Source of the DNA: Nosema muscidifuracis
Taxonomy: Eukaryota > Microsporidia > Nosematidae
Reading direction: 5' to 3'
Assembly (NCBI GenBank): GCA_028335825.1
Contig: JAIOKI010000023.1
Location: 304,490-368,489 of the forward strand
DNA: 64,000 nt
Part shown: piece by piece, positions 39,231 to 49,190 of the stretch
Layout: each line of letters opens with the position of its first letter
Position numbering within the stretch: position 1 is the stretch's first letter
Notes under the pieces: model-generated
Told to the model about the DNA's origin: nothing
The model's database searches: none
The model's input: the letters and a program-made list of their open reading frames with translations, nothing else
Program-made: the position numbers and the translations under genes

Positions 39231-41318
39231 TTATAATTTCATATCATCTAAACTTTCTTTTCTTCTTAAAATTGGTCCAATCCATTGCCATGCATTTTTA
39301 TCTTCTAGCTTAATGGTTGTAACATTAGAATTTGCTGTTATCTTTTTTTGTACTATGTTCCATACAGCAATATTATCTCCAAATACATCTTTAAGTTGAT
39401 CTATATATACATATTCAGGAAACCTTGTGTTTTTAGTAGATATCATTAGTTGTCTAAGTAATACATTTAAAATATCTTTGATAATTTTTTTAGATTCTTC
39501 CTCATTTTCACGACGAATTCGTCTTCTGTTTTGATAATATTTTATAGTAAAAATAAGAATAAGTAAAGGAAGTAGCAAAATAATCATCTTCTTAGAATAA
39601 AAATTAATAAAAGTTCTTAAAGATACTTTGTACTTTACAGATGAGATATATTTATCAAATATCTTTACATTTGGATTATGTATCAATTCCTTAATGATTT
39701 CTTCATCAGTTGTTAGATCAGATATTAACATTCGTGATGTTTTAGATCTTCCATACAAAAAATCACCATGTTTAAATTCTAATTTCTTAAGAATTTCATT
39801 AATTAATTTAAGTCTGGATTTTTCTATAGTATCATCTTTCTTACAATAATTTTTAAAAAGAGATCTTTTATAAATATATCCCTTGTCACACTTAAATTTA
39901 CCATTTATCAATTTTCCATGTTCAGGTATATTTACACAAAAAAAGCATTTTCCATCGTTATAAGGTAGCATTTTTAAGATACTATAAATTGTCAGAAGAA
40001 TGATGGTCATAATTACGTAAAAAAATTTACTTTTTTTTACTGGAATATCACTTAAAGATTCTGTAATATCTGTCTTATTTGTTACATAACTCTCTACATT
40101 AGAAAATGATGTTCCTGAATAATTTGTAGCTGAACTATCTATCAAAGTACTATCATCATGCTTCCTTCTTTGCATATCTTCATAAATCAATCTTTTTAAT
40201 TGTTCTTTACTAGATAAAAGAGGTTTTGAATCTTCTATTGATAAATCATTATTTTTTTGATCTAATTTACTTTTCTCAATATTATTTTTTTCAAGATTAA
40301 TTTGATTATTTCTACTTTTCTCAATATTATTTTTTTCAATATTATTTTTTTCAGCATTTCTTTGATCTGTTCTACTTTTTTCAATTTTTTCAAGATTACT
40401 TTGATTGATTTTTTTCTGCTCGATATCATTTTTATTAGCAATTCTTTGATTAGTCCTACTTTGATTGATTTTATCAACATTTTTTTTATCAATTTTTTTC
40501 TGCTCGATATCATTTTTTTCAGTATTTCTTTGATCACTGTTAGCCTTCTGTTCTAACTTACTTTTATCAGCATTTATTTGATTAGTTCTACTTTGATTCA
40601 ATCGACTCTGTGACAAATTTTTATAATCAACGGCATCTTTAGATTCATTTTTTTTAATATTAAAATCTATTTTCTGTGCCAAAGGACTTTCCATTCTTTT
40701 TTTGACAGGACTCAATTGTTTATTTTGTATTTCCTTCTGATCTTTTGTTACAATCTTTTTAATTGGTGTAGCATTTTTCGTTATAGAATATTTATTAGGT
40801 TTCTTAATATCTTCTTCAGATTCTGTATCTGATAAAATATTTATATTATGAGATCTGTTTTTTATAAAAGACAATCTACTACTTGTCTTATTTTTAGAAG
40901 GTGTGTTTAAAAAACTAGCGCTTCTTTTAATTTCATTTTTTAATGACTCATTATGATCTTCATCAAATATAACACTATTATGAGTAATAGCTTTACCTGA
41001 TGCACTATGTTTTCTGAAAACTCTTTCTGTATTAAGTAAATTATTTTTATCATTTAAATCAATTTCTGCTACAGAACTGCGATCACTTTGATAAATATTT
41101 TCCATTTTTTCTAATGCCTTACGTTTTGCTAATTTAAGTTCGTCAATTTTATCGAAAATATTCGTTTTGTAAGAATCTATTAATTCTTGTTTTAGAGAAT
41201 TTGATTTAACATTTATGTTGTTTTCAAATAGTATCTTTTTTAATTCAGTTTTCGTTAGCTTTTTGTAATCAAAATTCTTATCTAAATATACATCTGGCAC
41301 AAGATCTTTTTCTTTCAT
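39231..41318 (-). CDS. Inner nuclear membrane protein, Heh1/Src1/Man1 family
   Basis: The start at 41318 (MKEKDLVPD) is chosen because CCC lies seven bases before it; an in-frame ATG 45 bp upstream has no motif. About 695 residues. There is an N-terminal HeH (LEM-like) domain near 15-60 (FDYKKLTKTELKKILFENNI), a long disordered middle with NQRNAEKNDIEQKKI-type repeats (about 235-360), a first membrane helix near 440, and a Cys-containing MSC-type lumenal domain with CDKGYIYKRSLF. A second helix (MIILLLPLLILIF, about 575) and a C-terminal winged-helix-like region follow. Family members anchor chromatin at the nuclear envelope and oversee pore assembly. Confidence 0.85.
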   Translation of the reverse strand: MKEKDLVPDVYLDKNFDYKKLTKTELKKILFENNINVKSNSLKQELIDSYKTNIFDKIDELKLAKRKALEKMENIYQSDRSSVAEIDLNDKNNLLNTERVFRKHSASGKAITHNSVIFDEDHNESLKNEIKRSASFLNTPSKNKTSSRLSFIKNRSHNINILSDTESEEDIKKPNKYSITKNATPIKKIVTKDQKEIQNKQLSPVKKRMESPLAQKIDFNIKKNESKDAVDYKNLSQSRLNQSRTNQINADKSKLEQKANSDQRNTEKNDIEQKKIDKKNVDKINQSRTNQRIANKNDIEQKKINQSNLEKIEKSRTDQRNAEKNNIEKNNIEKSRNNQINLEKNNIEKSKLDQKNNDLSIEDSKPLLSSKEQLKRLIYEDMQRRKHDDSTLIDSSATNYSGTSFSNVESYVTNKTDITESLSDIPVKKSKFFYVIMTIILLTIYSILKMLPYNDGKCFFCVNIPEHGKLINGKFKCDKGYIYKRSLFKNYCKKDDTIEKSRLKLINEILKKLEFKHGDFLYGRSKTSRMLISDLTTDEEIIKELIHNPNVKIFDKYISSVKYKVSLRTFINFYSKKMIILLLPLLILIFTIKYYQNRRRIRRENEEESKKIIKDILNVLLRQLMISTKNTRFPEYVYIDQLKDVFGDNIAVWNIVQKKITANSNVTTIKLEDKNAWQWIGPILRRKESLDDMKL
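40250..40560 (-). repeat. In-frame coding repeats in the Heh-like gene
   Basis: Imperfect 24-42 bp units encode Asn-Ile-Glu-Lys-Ser-Arg, Asn-Asp-Ile-Glu-Gln-Lys-Lys and Asp-Gln-Arg-Asn-Ala-Glu-Lys blocks, interleaved. Long open frames on the opposite strand here are by-products of this biased composition. Confidence 0.65.
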
Positions 41319-41386
41319 TTTTTTTAGGGTTAAAAAATATTTTAAAATTAAATTAGTAAACAAATAATTTAAAAGGTTACTTTTTT

Positions 41387-42322
41387 TTATTCAATATATG
41401 GTCTAATATAATATACACAAATTTCTTGGTTATTGTGTAGAACTATTGTTTCATCGTTGTAACAGATACATCCAGTAAAATTGACGTTTTCATTTATTTT
41501 TCCTTTTTTTGAACCTGTTTCTGTTATACTGAATATTTCATCATTTATTGTTGTAAATAGGCAATCGTACTTGGAATTAAAATCTATTGATCCACAATAA
41601 GATTTAATTTTTCTATCAATAAGTAAAGACTTTTGTTTACTACTTTCTGATATTTTATGTATTTGTGATATTTTATTTTTACTGTATAAATTATTCCCAT
41701 AATAAATTAAATCCCTACAATAAAAGTTTGATACAATTTTTGTACTAGCATAATACAGACCTCTTTTCGTATACCGAGTATCCCAATAGTGAATTATAGT
41801 TCCTGGAGTAGAAGTCGTATACAAAATTTTATTATTTCTTCCATTTGTTTCTAAACATGTAACACTTCCTTCATGTTTAAGATCTATAAATACTTTCATA
41901 CTTCTAATATCCCACCCTTTTGCACTTTTATCACGTCCGCTTGTATAAAAAATATTTGTATTTGTTTTTTTAATATATTTAACTGATCCTAAATGTACGT
42001 CATACATAGATATTTTGTCAGTTGTTATATCTAATATACAATAAATAGAATCATTATATGTACATCCTATAGTTGTATCACTTAGCCATGATACGCTGTA
42101 TATTTGTGTATCTGTTATGTTTCTATTAAGAATCGTGAATTTATTAGTTTTGTCGTTAAGTATTTTATCAAAATTATTTGGAGTGAACAACAAACTTCCT
42201 TCTAGTGTACCAAAGCAGAACATCTTTGTATTTGTATTAAAATCATTACAAGTTATGTTGTAATGCTCTAGTTTGTAGGATCGATTAAAAAGAAATTCGA
42301 AATTTAACCGATCTCTAATCAT
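41387..42322 (-). CDS. WD40 repeat protein
   Basis: 311 residues with the spacing of a seven-bladed propeller. Recognisable blades include FYTSGRDKSAKGWDIRS (about 125-141), a TTSTPGTIIHYWDTR blade (about 165-180) and others that are very degenerate. The family cannot be fixed; the GRDKSAKGWDIR and HYWDTR blades are compatible with Cdt2/DTL or Pex7-like proteins, but this is weak. CCC lies twelve bases before the ATG. The LEM/Heh-like gene follows on the same strand after 68 bp. Confidence 0.75.
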   Translation of the reverse strand: MIRDRLNFEFLFNRSYKLEHYNITCNDFNTNTKMFCFGTLEGSLLFTPNNFDKILNDKTNKFTILNRNITDTQIYSVSWLSDTTIGCTYNDSIYCILDITTDKISMYDVHLGSVKYIKKTNTNIFYTSGRDKSAKGWDIRSMKVFIDLKHEGSVTCLETNGRNNKILYTTSTPGTIIHYWDTRYTKRGLYYASTKIVSNFYCRDLIYYGNNLYSKNKISQIHKISESSKQKSLLIDRKIKSYCGSIDFNSKYDCLFTTINDEIFSITETGSKKGKINENVNFTGCICYNDETIVLHNNQEICVYYIRPYIE

Positions 42323-42580
42323 TATTTAACGGGTATAAAAATTATCCAAGAGAAGTTTTAATAAAGACTTGTAATTTTTATAAAAACATAAAATAATTTG
42401 CGATGGTTCTTTTAAAAATAATGATTAGACAATTTACTTTTATAATAATTTATTATTATAAAAGCAAGACTTTTCTTTTTATTTAATTATGAAAATAAAC
42501 TAAATAAAGAAAATTATTTATTATAAAAGTATGACTTTTTCTTTATATTAAATTATGAAAATAAACTAAATGAAGAAAAT

Positions 42581-44338
42581 TTATTCATTAATAAGATAAT
42601 CGATTGAATTTTCTTTTCTAATTTCAATCATTTTTTTCATTAAATCATTTAAAATATTATCTGTAAGTATGCTATCATTTTTATAATCAGAATGTGTTAA
42701 TATAAACTTTCTTATCCAATCACTTAAAGAAAGATATTTGTTAGTAATTTTATCCTCAATAAATTTTATGTATTTATTTAAAAACTCCTTTTCTTCATTA
42801 AAGTCTTCTTCTATAATCTTTTTAACATAGTATAATATACCTTTATAATCTTCTTTACCCATAAAAATATCTTCAATAGTACCTTCAGAGAGATTATAAT
42901 CATCTGAATTTTCTATGTTATTTCTATAATAAAATAACTGCTCGTCTTTTGTCAGTTTTTTTTTAAAATCAGATGGTTTACGAATAAATTCATTAGCACG
43001 AATGAAATTTGTATCGACTTTTGATATTGGAATATAAAAATTTAAGTTGTATTTAACGATAGCTTGAGATAATAAAAATGTAAAATATACGAAAGCAGTA
43101 TTCTCAAAAGCAGTAGCTTGTATTTCCATAGACCTGATTTCTACTTTCCATCCACGTAATTTATTTTCAGAACTCTCTGTAGGTATTTTAAACCTTACAG
43201 ATCTCCAATTTGAGCTCTGTATATTCTCAAAATCATCATAAGTTTCTTCATTGGTTTCTTCATATGATATTATAGGATCTCTAATGAATAAAGAAGCAAC
43301 ATGTTTAGATAATCGTTCTTCTACTTCGTTTTCAATAAGCTTTTTGTAAATATTTTGATGAATTGGTACAAAAATGTCGTTATATTTATCTTTAAAATTT
43401 TCATTGATTGATATAAATAAATCTATTGGAGAAAATCTACTTTTTGGTATTTTAGAATCATAAGGATATTTTTTATAACTGTTTGATACAATATCATCAA
43501 ATCCTCTTTCAATATCTGTACGACAATCTACACTAATTTCCAACATTTCCCAACGAGTTTCTGTACGTAAAAGTTTACCATTTGCACAAGGTGTTCCTCT
43601 AGTAATCCTTAAAAGTAAAGGACTCATTATACCCATCATATCATAAATATACTTGGCGGAGTCTATAGATTCACCTTGTACAGTTACCTGTAAACAACAG
43701 CATCCCATACCTTGACCCATAGAATCAATTAATATATACTTATTAGAATCATCCAATAAAGTATATTTATCTTTCATAACTTGTATATACCCTTCAACTT
43801 TTCTACCACGTCTGTTTCTTATATTCCTTGTAAACGACTCAAACCTTTTATGATTAGTTATTGCGTTATCAGGAAAGTGTAATGACAAAGTTACATCATC
43901 AGTTAAAGGTTTTGTATCATAAAAATTTGAATAATTTATATTAGGATAACAAGGAATCATTGATACAAATACATTATTATCTACAATATTCTCAATATCA
44001 CTAATTTTTTTTAAGATCGAATCTTCAACATTTTTAATTGTTTTTTTTTCATATGGAACAATCGAACTTATTTCTACCATGTACCTAGCATATTCTACAA
44101 ATGTAGAATCAGTTTTTCCTATTATAGATTCACTTCCACAAAACAGTTTATATTTATTATCTGAATGTTTGAGTATTATAAGCTCAAGTTCTTCACCAAA
44201 CGCACTTGTTTTAGTTATATTAAATTTATTAGTTGAATAAACTTTTATAAATTGACTAATACCTCTATTTTTAATAATTTCTTTAGATCTTTTTAGAATA
44301 TCCCACGGTAGAATATCACCTTTTCGTAGCAGACCCAT
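42581..44338 (-). CDS. GSH1: Glutamate-cysteine ligase catalytic subunit
   Basis: It joins glutamate and cysteine with ATP, the first step of glutathione synthesis. The 585 residues match the eukaryotic GCS family: start MGLLRKGDILPWDILKR (family MGLLxxGxPLxWxE), SAFGEELELI (metal ligands), DSMGQGMGCCCLQVTVQ (family GMGNCCLQVTFQ), YDMMGIMSPLLLRITRGTP and RTETRWEMLEISVDCRTD (family DxRWxxISASVDDRT). A long C-terminal helical part is present. There is no CCC motif before the ATG. Confidence 0.92.
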   Translation of the reverse strand: MGLLRKGDILPWDILKRSKEIIKNRGISQFIKVYSTNKFNITKTSAFGEELELIILKHSDNKYKLFCGSESIIGKTDSTFVEYARYMVEISSIVPYEKKTIKNVEDSILKKISDIENIVDNNVFVSMIPCYPNINYSNFYDTKPLTDDVTLSLHFPDNAITNHKRFESFTRNIRNRRGRKVEGYIQVMKDKYTLLDDSNKYILIDSMGQGMGCCCLQVTVQGESIDSAKYIYDMMGIMSPLLLRITRGTPCANGKLLRTETRWEMLEISVDCRTDIERGFDDIVSNSYKKYPYDSKIPKSRFSPIDLFISINENFKDKYNDIFVPIHQNIYKKLIENEVEERLSKHVASLFIRDPIISYEETNEETYDDFENIQSSNWRSVRFKIPTESSENKLRGWKVEIRSMEIQATAFENTAFVYFTFLLSQAIVKYNLNFYIPISKVDTNFIRANEFIRKPSDFKKKLTKDEQLFYYRNNIENSDDYNLSEGTIEDIFMGKEDYKGILYYVKKIIEEDFNEEKEFLNKYIKFIEDKITNKYLSLSDWIRKFILTHSDYKNDSILTDNILNDLMKKMIEIRKENSIDYLINE

Positions 44339-44594
44339 TTTAATTTTTAGGATCTTTATTGTTTTATAAAAAATAATTTTTTATTGGAAGATCAGTAACC
44401 AATAGAAAAATATACATAAAAACTTAATAATTAAAATAAGGAGAAAAATTCCTTATTCATTAAAATTTAATTTATTTTTAGTTTCTTTTTTAATTTTTTT
44501 TTAATTAATTTTTTTAAATTTATGCACCAACTTTTTTTACTATAAATATTTTTCTCAATTTTTATGAAGCATAAAAATATTTTTATCCCTTTAA

Positions 44595-45524
44595 ATGGGA
44601 AATTCCTTTTTGCTGAAAATAGTTACAGATACAAACAAAAGATTTATATTATCATTAGAACCATCATATACTATCAATAAATTAATAAAACAAATTAAGA
44701 AGTATTATATGCATTATTTTAAGCATAAATATTATATTGAGTACATATACACATCAGATAAATTTATTATATTTGATGATTTACCTTTAGAAAATTATTT
44801 CAATTCAAGTGATATTTGTTACATAAAAGGACAAGAAGAAAGTGATTTTAGTTCAGTAGATTTAGAAAATAGAGTTAAGTATGATACTTTCCTTAGAAAG
44901 AATAAGACAGAATGTTATGATGATAATAAAAGATTTAAAAATAATAATCCAAACATATTAAGAGATAATAAAAGTAATATTATAAAAGATAGTAAAAGTA
45001 ATATTATTAAAGACAATAATCCAAATCTATTAAGAGATAATAATCCAAATATATTGAAAGATAATAAAAATAACAATATTATTAAAAATGCAGTAAGAAT
45101 AAATAGAAGAAAATCAAAGGATAATATTTTACAAGATAAAGAAAATGGAGTTATTGAAAGTCCTAATAAATTAGATAAAAGAAAAAATAATAAGAATGAA
45201 AGGAATTTTAATATTAAAAATGGAATAAATCCAAATTTAATATTAAAAGATCTTCCTAGTATAGTCAAAGAAGATAAAAATAATTTAAATACAGAAAAAA
45301 ACAATGAGATTTTAGAAAATTCAAATAAATCAACACAAACTTCTTTTTCAAATACATTAACAGATTCTAAGAAAGAAGTTCAATCACAAATTCCCAATAA
45401 AGAAACAGACGAATTATTTGTACCAGAAAATATCAACAAATCTAAAAAAGATAAAATAGTCCTCGATATAGACAAAATTAAACAAGTAAAAAGAAAGAAG
45501 AAAATTAATTATGAAGAATTATGA
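44595..45524 (+). CDS. Protein with coilin-like N-terminal ubiquitin fold and Asn/Lys-rich tail
   Basis: Residues 5-80 look like a ubiquitin-like fold: FLLKIVTDTNKRFILSLEPS, TINKLIKQIKKYY, then a YIYTSDKFIIFDDLPLENYF turn and SSDICYIKGQ. This order resembles the coilin N-terminal domain (strand, RxWLxL, TVxDLxxxI, LxxxGFLLPPxES, LRDNDLVRV). The remainder (81-309) is low-complexity with NNPNILRDNKSNIIKD-type repeats and a basic C-terminus. Coilin scaffolds Cajal bodies. CCC lies seven bases before the ATG. The coilin link is inference. Confidence 0.6.
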   Translation: MGNSFLLKIVTDTNKRFILSLEPSYTINKLIKQIKKYYMHYFKHKYYIEYIYTSDKFIIFDDLPLENYFNSSDICYIKGQEESDFSSVDLENRVKYDTFLRKNKTECYDDNKRFKNNNPNILRDNKSNIIKDSKSNIIKDNNPNLLRDNNPNILKDNKNNNIIKNAVRINRRKSKDNILQDKENGVIESPNKLDKRKNNKNERNFNIKNGINPNLILKDLPSIVKEDKNNLNTEKNNEILENSNKSTQTSFSNTLTDSKKEVQSQIPNKETDELFVPENINKSKKDKIVLDIDKIKQVKRKKKINYEEL

Positions 45525-45748
45525 AAATATAAGAAATAAACAAACTAATTAAATCTTATAAGAAATAGACATTTCAATTGAATATTATAAGAAATAAATA
45601 CTTTTGAATATTATAAGAAATAAATACTTTAATTAAATCTTTAAGAAATAAATACTTTTGAATATTATAAGAAATAAACATTTTAATTAAATCTTTTAGA
45701 AATAAACATTTTAATTAAATCTTATAAGAATTTAAAAAAAAATACCCC
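45525..45748. repeat. Tandem repeat, about 30-bp unit
   Basis: TTATAAGAAATAAATACTTT and AATTAAATCTTTAAGAAATA units alternate about seven times up to the CCCC of the next gene. Confidence 0.6.
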
Positions 45749-46645
45749 ATGGATTTATCAATAATCTTAGAAATCAAAAAAGCGAATATAATCAGATACA
45801 TAAAAAAAACTATTGAAAAACTTTTCATGTTAGAAAAACAGAACAAGATATTTGATATGGATGATAAGTTAGAAAAACTTAAAGATATGATTAATAGGAA
45901 AATTGATGAAATACAAGCTATTGATAAAATAATAAATCTTAGAAAAAATTATGATCCCTTAATTTTTTATTTAATAGAATTTTTTAATGTGAATATGTGC
46001 TACAATTCTAGTAAAATGTTATCTGATAAATATAAGCAAGATAGTGATATTTTATTCTATCAAAATATTTGTAATATAATTAAAGAATACCGATCTTTTA
46101 ATTACGAACCAATTCTAAACTTTCTTAAGGAATATAGAATTATTTATAAGAATTTTGATATTGAGAATGAAATAAAATTAGAATATTTTTTGTATCTTTG
46201 TATGAAAAAGATGGATAAGGAATGTTTAAGATTTGTAAAGAAAAATGAATTTTGTAAAAAATATTTAGTTAATATTATTAAAATTAAAGATAAATTTAAA
46301 CAAAAAGAAAATTTAGAAGATATTTTACTAGAAGGATTTGGTATTTGTAATTCTAGAATACAAAAGAAAATTGAGTATGGGATGATAAGTTTTAAAACAA
46401 GAATATGTTATAAATATCCAAGAGATATTTGTCCTAGTTGTGTATTTATAGGATTAAGAAATGAAGTACCTTTCAATAGAAAATATCATAGTGTGATATT
46501 ATGTAGAGGAACTCAAGAGACAATATCAGAAGAGAATAAGGCTGTTTGTTATTCTAATGGATATGTTTATGGAGAGAAATATGTTAAAAATAATTCATAT
46601 AAAATTGAGAATGGAAAATATCCAAGAGTTTGTTATTTTATGTAA
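45749..46645 (+). CDS. GID/CTLH E3 ligase subunit, Fyv10/Gid9 (MAEA) like
   Basis: 298 residues. An N-terminal coiled region and helical CTLH-type segment (about 100-200) are followed by a degenerate RING (CPSC at 228-231, VPFNRKYHSVILC) and the family's diagnostic C-terminal end, AVCYSNGYVYGEK (about 266-278; MAEA family: LPNGYVYG). Gid9 pairs with Gid2 to form the catalytic RING module that ubiquitinates gluconeogenic enzymes or other targets. LisH is not obvious. CCCC abuts the ATG. Confidence 0.83.
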   Translation: MDLSIILEIKKANIIRYIKKTIEKLFMLEKQNKIFDMDDKLEKLKDMINRKIDEIQAIDKIINLRKNYDPLIFYLIEFFNVNMCYNSSKMLSDKYKQDSDILFYQNICNIIKEYRSFNYEPILNFLKEYRIIYKNFDIENEIKLEYFLYLCMKKMDKECLRFVKKNEFCKKYLVNIIKIKDKFKQKENLEDILLEGFGICNSRIQKKIEYGMISFKTRICYKYPRDICPSCVFIGLRNEVPFNRKYHSVILCRGTQETISEENKAVCYSNGYVYGEKYVKNNSYKIENGKYPRVCYFM

Positions 46646-46943
46646 ATAAATTATTAGATTTTACAAATTAGTATGTTAATTAATTATGCAAAATTTATTA
46701 TTAAAAATCTTTTTTATATTAGTTAAAAAAGAAAGAAATTTAAGAATGATAAAATAATTATTCTTTCTATTAAAAACTATTCTTTCTATAGATGCATTCT
46801 TAATAAATTAATCATCATCAAATTATTATAAATCTATCTTTTATTAAATTAATATAAACTCATTTTTAATAAATTATTATAAACCCATTTTTTATAAATT
46901 CATTCTTTATTAAATTATTTTAATAAAGAAATTTAATTCTCCT

Positions 46944-47555
46944 TTAATTGTACAATAAGTATCCATCAATACCTAACTGAATGAAAGATGCTGCAGTATA
47001 AACTTTAGGGGTTTCTACACTCATCATAAATAGAATTCTACAAATATCTCCTACTATCCATACCAAATACAATTCTTTTTGAGATCTTCTCTTCTTAGTT
47101 TCATCAAGTATTCCTTTATTCTGTTTTTCTATAAGAAGTTGTATAAAATTAACACTATCTTCAAATACTAAAGATAGAAGACCACAGAATTCATATGTAT
47201 TAAGAACTAAACCCATAAAATATACTGTAAGAGATATTAAACCTATATATACTACAAAGAGTTGTTTAGAACTAATACGAAGTCTTTTCATTATTTTTTC
47301 TTCTGTAGTAGAATAAATAGACTTGTTACAGTACATTAAACAAGAATGAAGTAAAATAATAAATGATCCTTGTAATGGAATAACTGAGAAGAAGGATTTA
47401 GTTTTAAAATGGTATATCTTAAGTACATTAGCTATAATAGTCAATGCAGAAAGAAATTCTGGAAAGACTATCTGGTTAGTATAAATTTGAGGAATGAATC
47501 CTATGATGGGAGAGAATGTAAAGAGAATTGTATACATAAATTCAAGATCTTTCAT
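46944..47555 (-). CDS. PQ-loop membrane protein, SLC66A2/Any1-like
   Basis: 203 residues with about seven membrane helices. The first PQ-loop is clear (IIGFIPQIYTNQIVFPEFLSALTIIANVLKIYHF in two pieces; PQ at 22-23). The second half (FCGLLSLVFEDSVNFIQLLI, then LYLVWIVGDICRILFMM) matches the second PQ repeat of SLC66A2/PQLC1, but the PQ itself has become IQ. The yeast relative Any1 controls flippase-dependent phospholipid asymmetry at the trans-Golgi network and endosomes. CCCC lies six bases before the ATG. Confidence 0.8.
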   Translation of the reverse strand: MKDLEFMYTILFTFSPIIGFIPQIYTNQIVFPEFLSALTIIANVLKIYHFKTKSFFSVIPLQGSFIILLHSCLMYCNKSIYSTTEEKIMKRLRISSKQLFVVYIGLISLTVYFMGLVLNTYEFCGLLSLVFEDSVNFIQLLIEKQNKGILDETKKRRSQKELYLVWIVGDICRILFMMSVETPKVYTAASFIQLGIDGYLLYN

Positions 47556-48010
47556 AAATTGGGGTACAAAATAAAAAAAATATTTATTGGATCGTAAATA
47601 TAAATTATTTGAAACATTTTAAATCAATGGATGTAATTAAAAATATTAATTGAATAATCAAGTAATTTCTTAATTGAATAATAAGTAATTTAAGAATATA
47701 GAAAATAGTCAATTTTATAATATTCAAATAATTTTAAAATATTAAATAATAAGAAATTTAAGAACATTGAATAGTAAATTTTAAAATATTAAATACTCAA
47801 TTTTAAAATATTGAATATTCAATTAAACAATCAAGTAATTTAAGAATATTTTAAAATATTAATTTCTCAATTGATAAAATATTAAATAATAAGAAATTTA
47901 AGAATATTAAATAATATTCAATTTTATAATATTAAATAATAAGTAATTTAAGAATATTTTAAAATATTAATTTCTCAATTGATAAAATATTTATTTATTT
48001 TTTAACCCCT
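47556..48010. repeat. Spacer with AATATTAAATAATAAGAAATTTAA-type repeats
   Basis: About 47640-47990 repeats TTTAAGAATATTAAATAATA, TCAATTTTAAAATATT and similar segments about eight times, ending in CCCC before the MZT1-like gene. Confidence 0.55.
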
Positions 48011-48190
48011 ATGAATAAAAATATTAATTTGTTTATAGAATTCTCTAAAGAAATGGGTATTGATTATGTAGATGAAGAGATTTTAGATTGTATGACTAAG
48101 ATGTTAGATGGAGGAATGAATCCAAATGATTTAGTAAATTTAATTAATTATATAAATTTAGAAATAGAAGGTAATAATAATAATTTATAA
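48011..48190 (+). CDS. MZT1: Mitotic-spindle organizing protein 1 (MOZART1-like)
   Basis: A 59-residue ORF starting MNKNINLFIEFSKEMGIDYV. Residues about 8-52 form three short helices and keep the MZT1 pattern (LEIS, then G-x-x-x-x-E-x-L-x-x-C, then G-x-N-P-x-D/E-x-L-x-x-x-I): FIEFSKEMGI, EEILDCMTKML, DGGMNPNDLVNLINYI. MZT1 binds gamma-tubulin complex proteins and recruits them to spindle pole bodies. CCCC one base before the ATG and usual length (about 60-80 aa) support it. Confidence 0.82.
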   Translation: MNKNINLFIEFSKEMGIDYVDEEILDCMTKMLDGGMNPNDLVNLINYINLEIEGNNNNL

Positions 48191-48359
48191 GTTAATTAAA
48201 AAAAGAACCAATGAAAAATAATAATCAATGAAAATATTTAAAATAATTTATAAATTAATTAAAAAAAGAACCAATGAAAATATAATAATAAATGAAAATA
48301 CAATAATTTATAACTACATTAAAAATAAATAAAGAATATATAAAATATTTATAATTTAA
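48191..48359. repeat. Short direct duplication
   Basis: A roughly 55-bp block with TTAATTAAAAAAAGAACCAA occurs twice (near 48192 and 48255). Confidence 0.5.
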
Positions 48360-49190
48360 TTAACTATTTATAATTAAATCTCTTCTTTTATTACGTTCTT
48401 CTAATTTACTTTTAAGTTCATTGCTAAAAGTTAATTTTATATCATCTACAAAAGGATTATCTTCTTTATTTTTTTTACTATTGTTATAATTCTTTGGTAA
48501 ATAATTTTCATTCTGATTATTCTGTGGAGGAGGAGGTGGTGGTGATGGAATATGAGAAGTTTTAGGACTAGAACAATTATTTTCATTTTCTGATATATTA
48601 ATTTGTTTTATATTTTTAATATAACTACATGGTACTTTTAATACAAAGCATAATTTACTACCAAACTTAGAGAAATGTATTTCATCTATTGACTTACAAA
48701 AAGAATTATAATCGATAACATTTTTGAATTCAATATTTGTAAAATCATGTTCTATCATTACACATTCATTTTTAGATCTTTTTTTTATATTAGATTTGGT
48801 ACTAGAAATTAATTTATCAATTTCTGGTTTTATATCAATAACTTTTTGATCTTGTTTAGTTGTAGATATAACATAATAAACAAATATTTCATTATTAATT
48901 GGTTTTTTAATCTTAAAAGACTCATTTACAACGAATTTATAAACTAGTTGTCTATTAATTAATAAATAATAAATTAATATTAATACAAGTGTACTAGTAA
49001 AAAAACATAGAATGTTAGCAGTATTCTTCTTAAATTGTACTATAATATGAATAAATAAAGATATTCCTAATCCTATAACTATAAATTGATGATTGGTGTA
49101 TACTGAACAATCAAATAGAAATTCTGTACAATATATTGATAATATAGAAATTATAATAATAACTAACCATAGAGAAAGTATCAATACCAT
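48360..49190 (-). CDS. Membrane protein with polyproline and helical C-terminus, unknown
   Basis: 276 residues: three membrane helices in the first 85 residues, a soluble domain (about 95-200), then SPPPPPPP (about 218-225), an Asn-rich linker and a charged helix DDIKLTFSNELKSKLEERNKRR (in two pieces, about 247-270). Polyproline followed by a basic amphipathic helix is the order seen in actin regulators (profilin-binding stretch plus WH2-like helix), although the WH2 LKKV core is absent. CCCC one base before the ATG. No family match. Confidence 0.65.
   Translation of the reverse strand: MVLILSLWLVIIIISILSIYCTEFLFDCSVYTNHQFIVIGLGISLFIHIIVQFKKNTANILCFFTSTLVLILIYYLLINRQLVYKFVVNESFKIKKPINNEIFVYYVISTTKQDQKVIDIKPEIDKLISSTKSNIKKRSKNECVMIEHDFTNIEFKNVIDYNSFCKSIDEIHFSKFGSKLCFVLKVPCSYIKNIKQINISENENNCSSPKTSHIPSPPPPPPQNNQNENYLPKNYNNSKKNKEDNPFVDDIKLTFSNELKSKLEERNKRRDLIINS

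Noticed and set aside
40262-40556. Open frames on both strands inside the Heh-like gene
   Set aside because: Generated by the repetitive Lys/Asn/Glu tract; the real frame has the HeH and MSC domains.
41319-41363. Upstream ATG of the Heh-like gene
   Set aside because: It would place the CCC motif inside the coding region; the internal ATG at 41318 fits motif spacing seen elsewhere.
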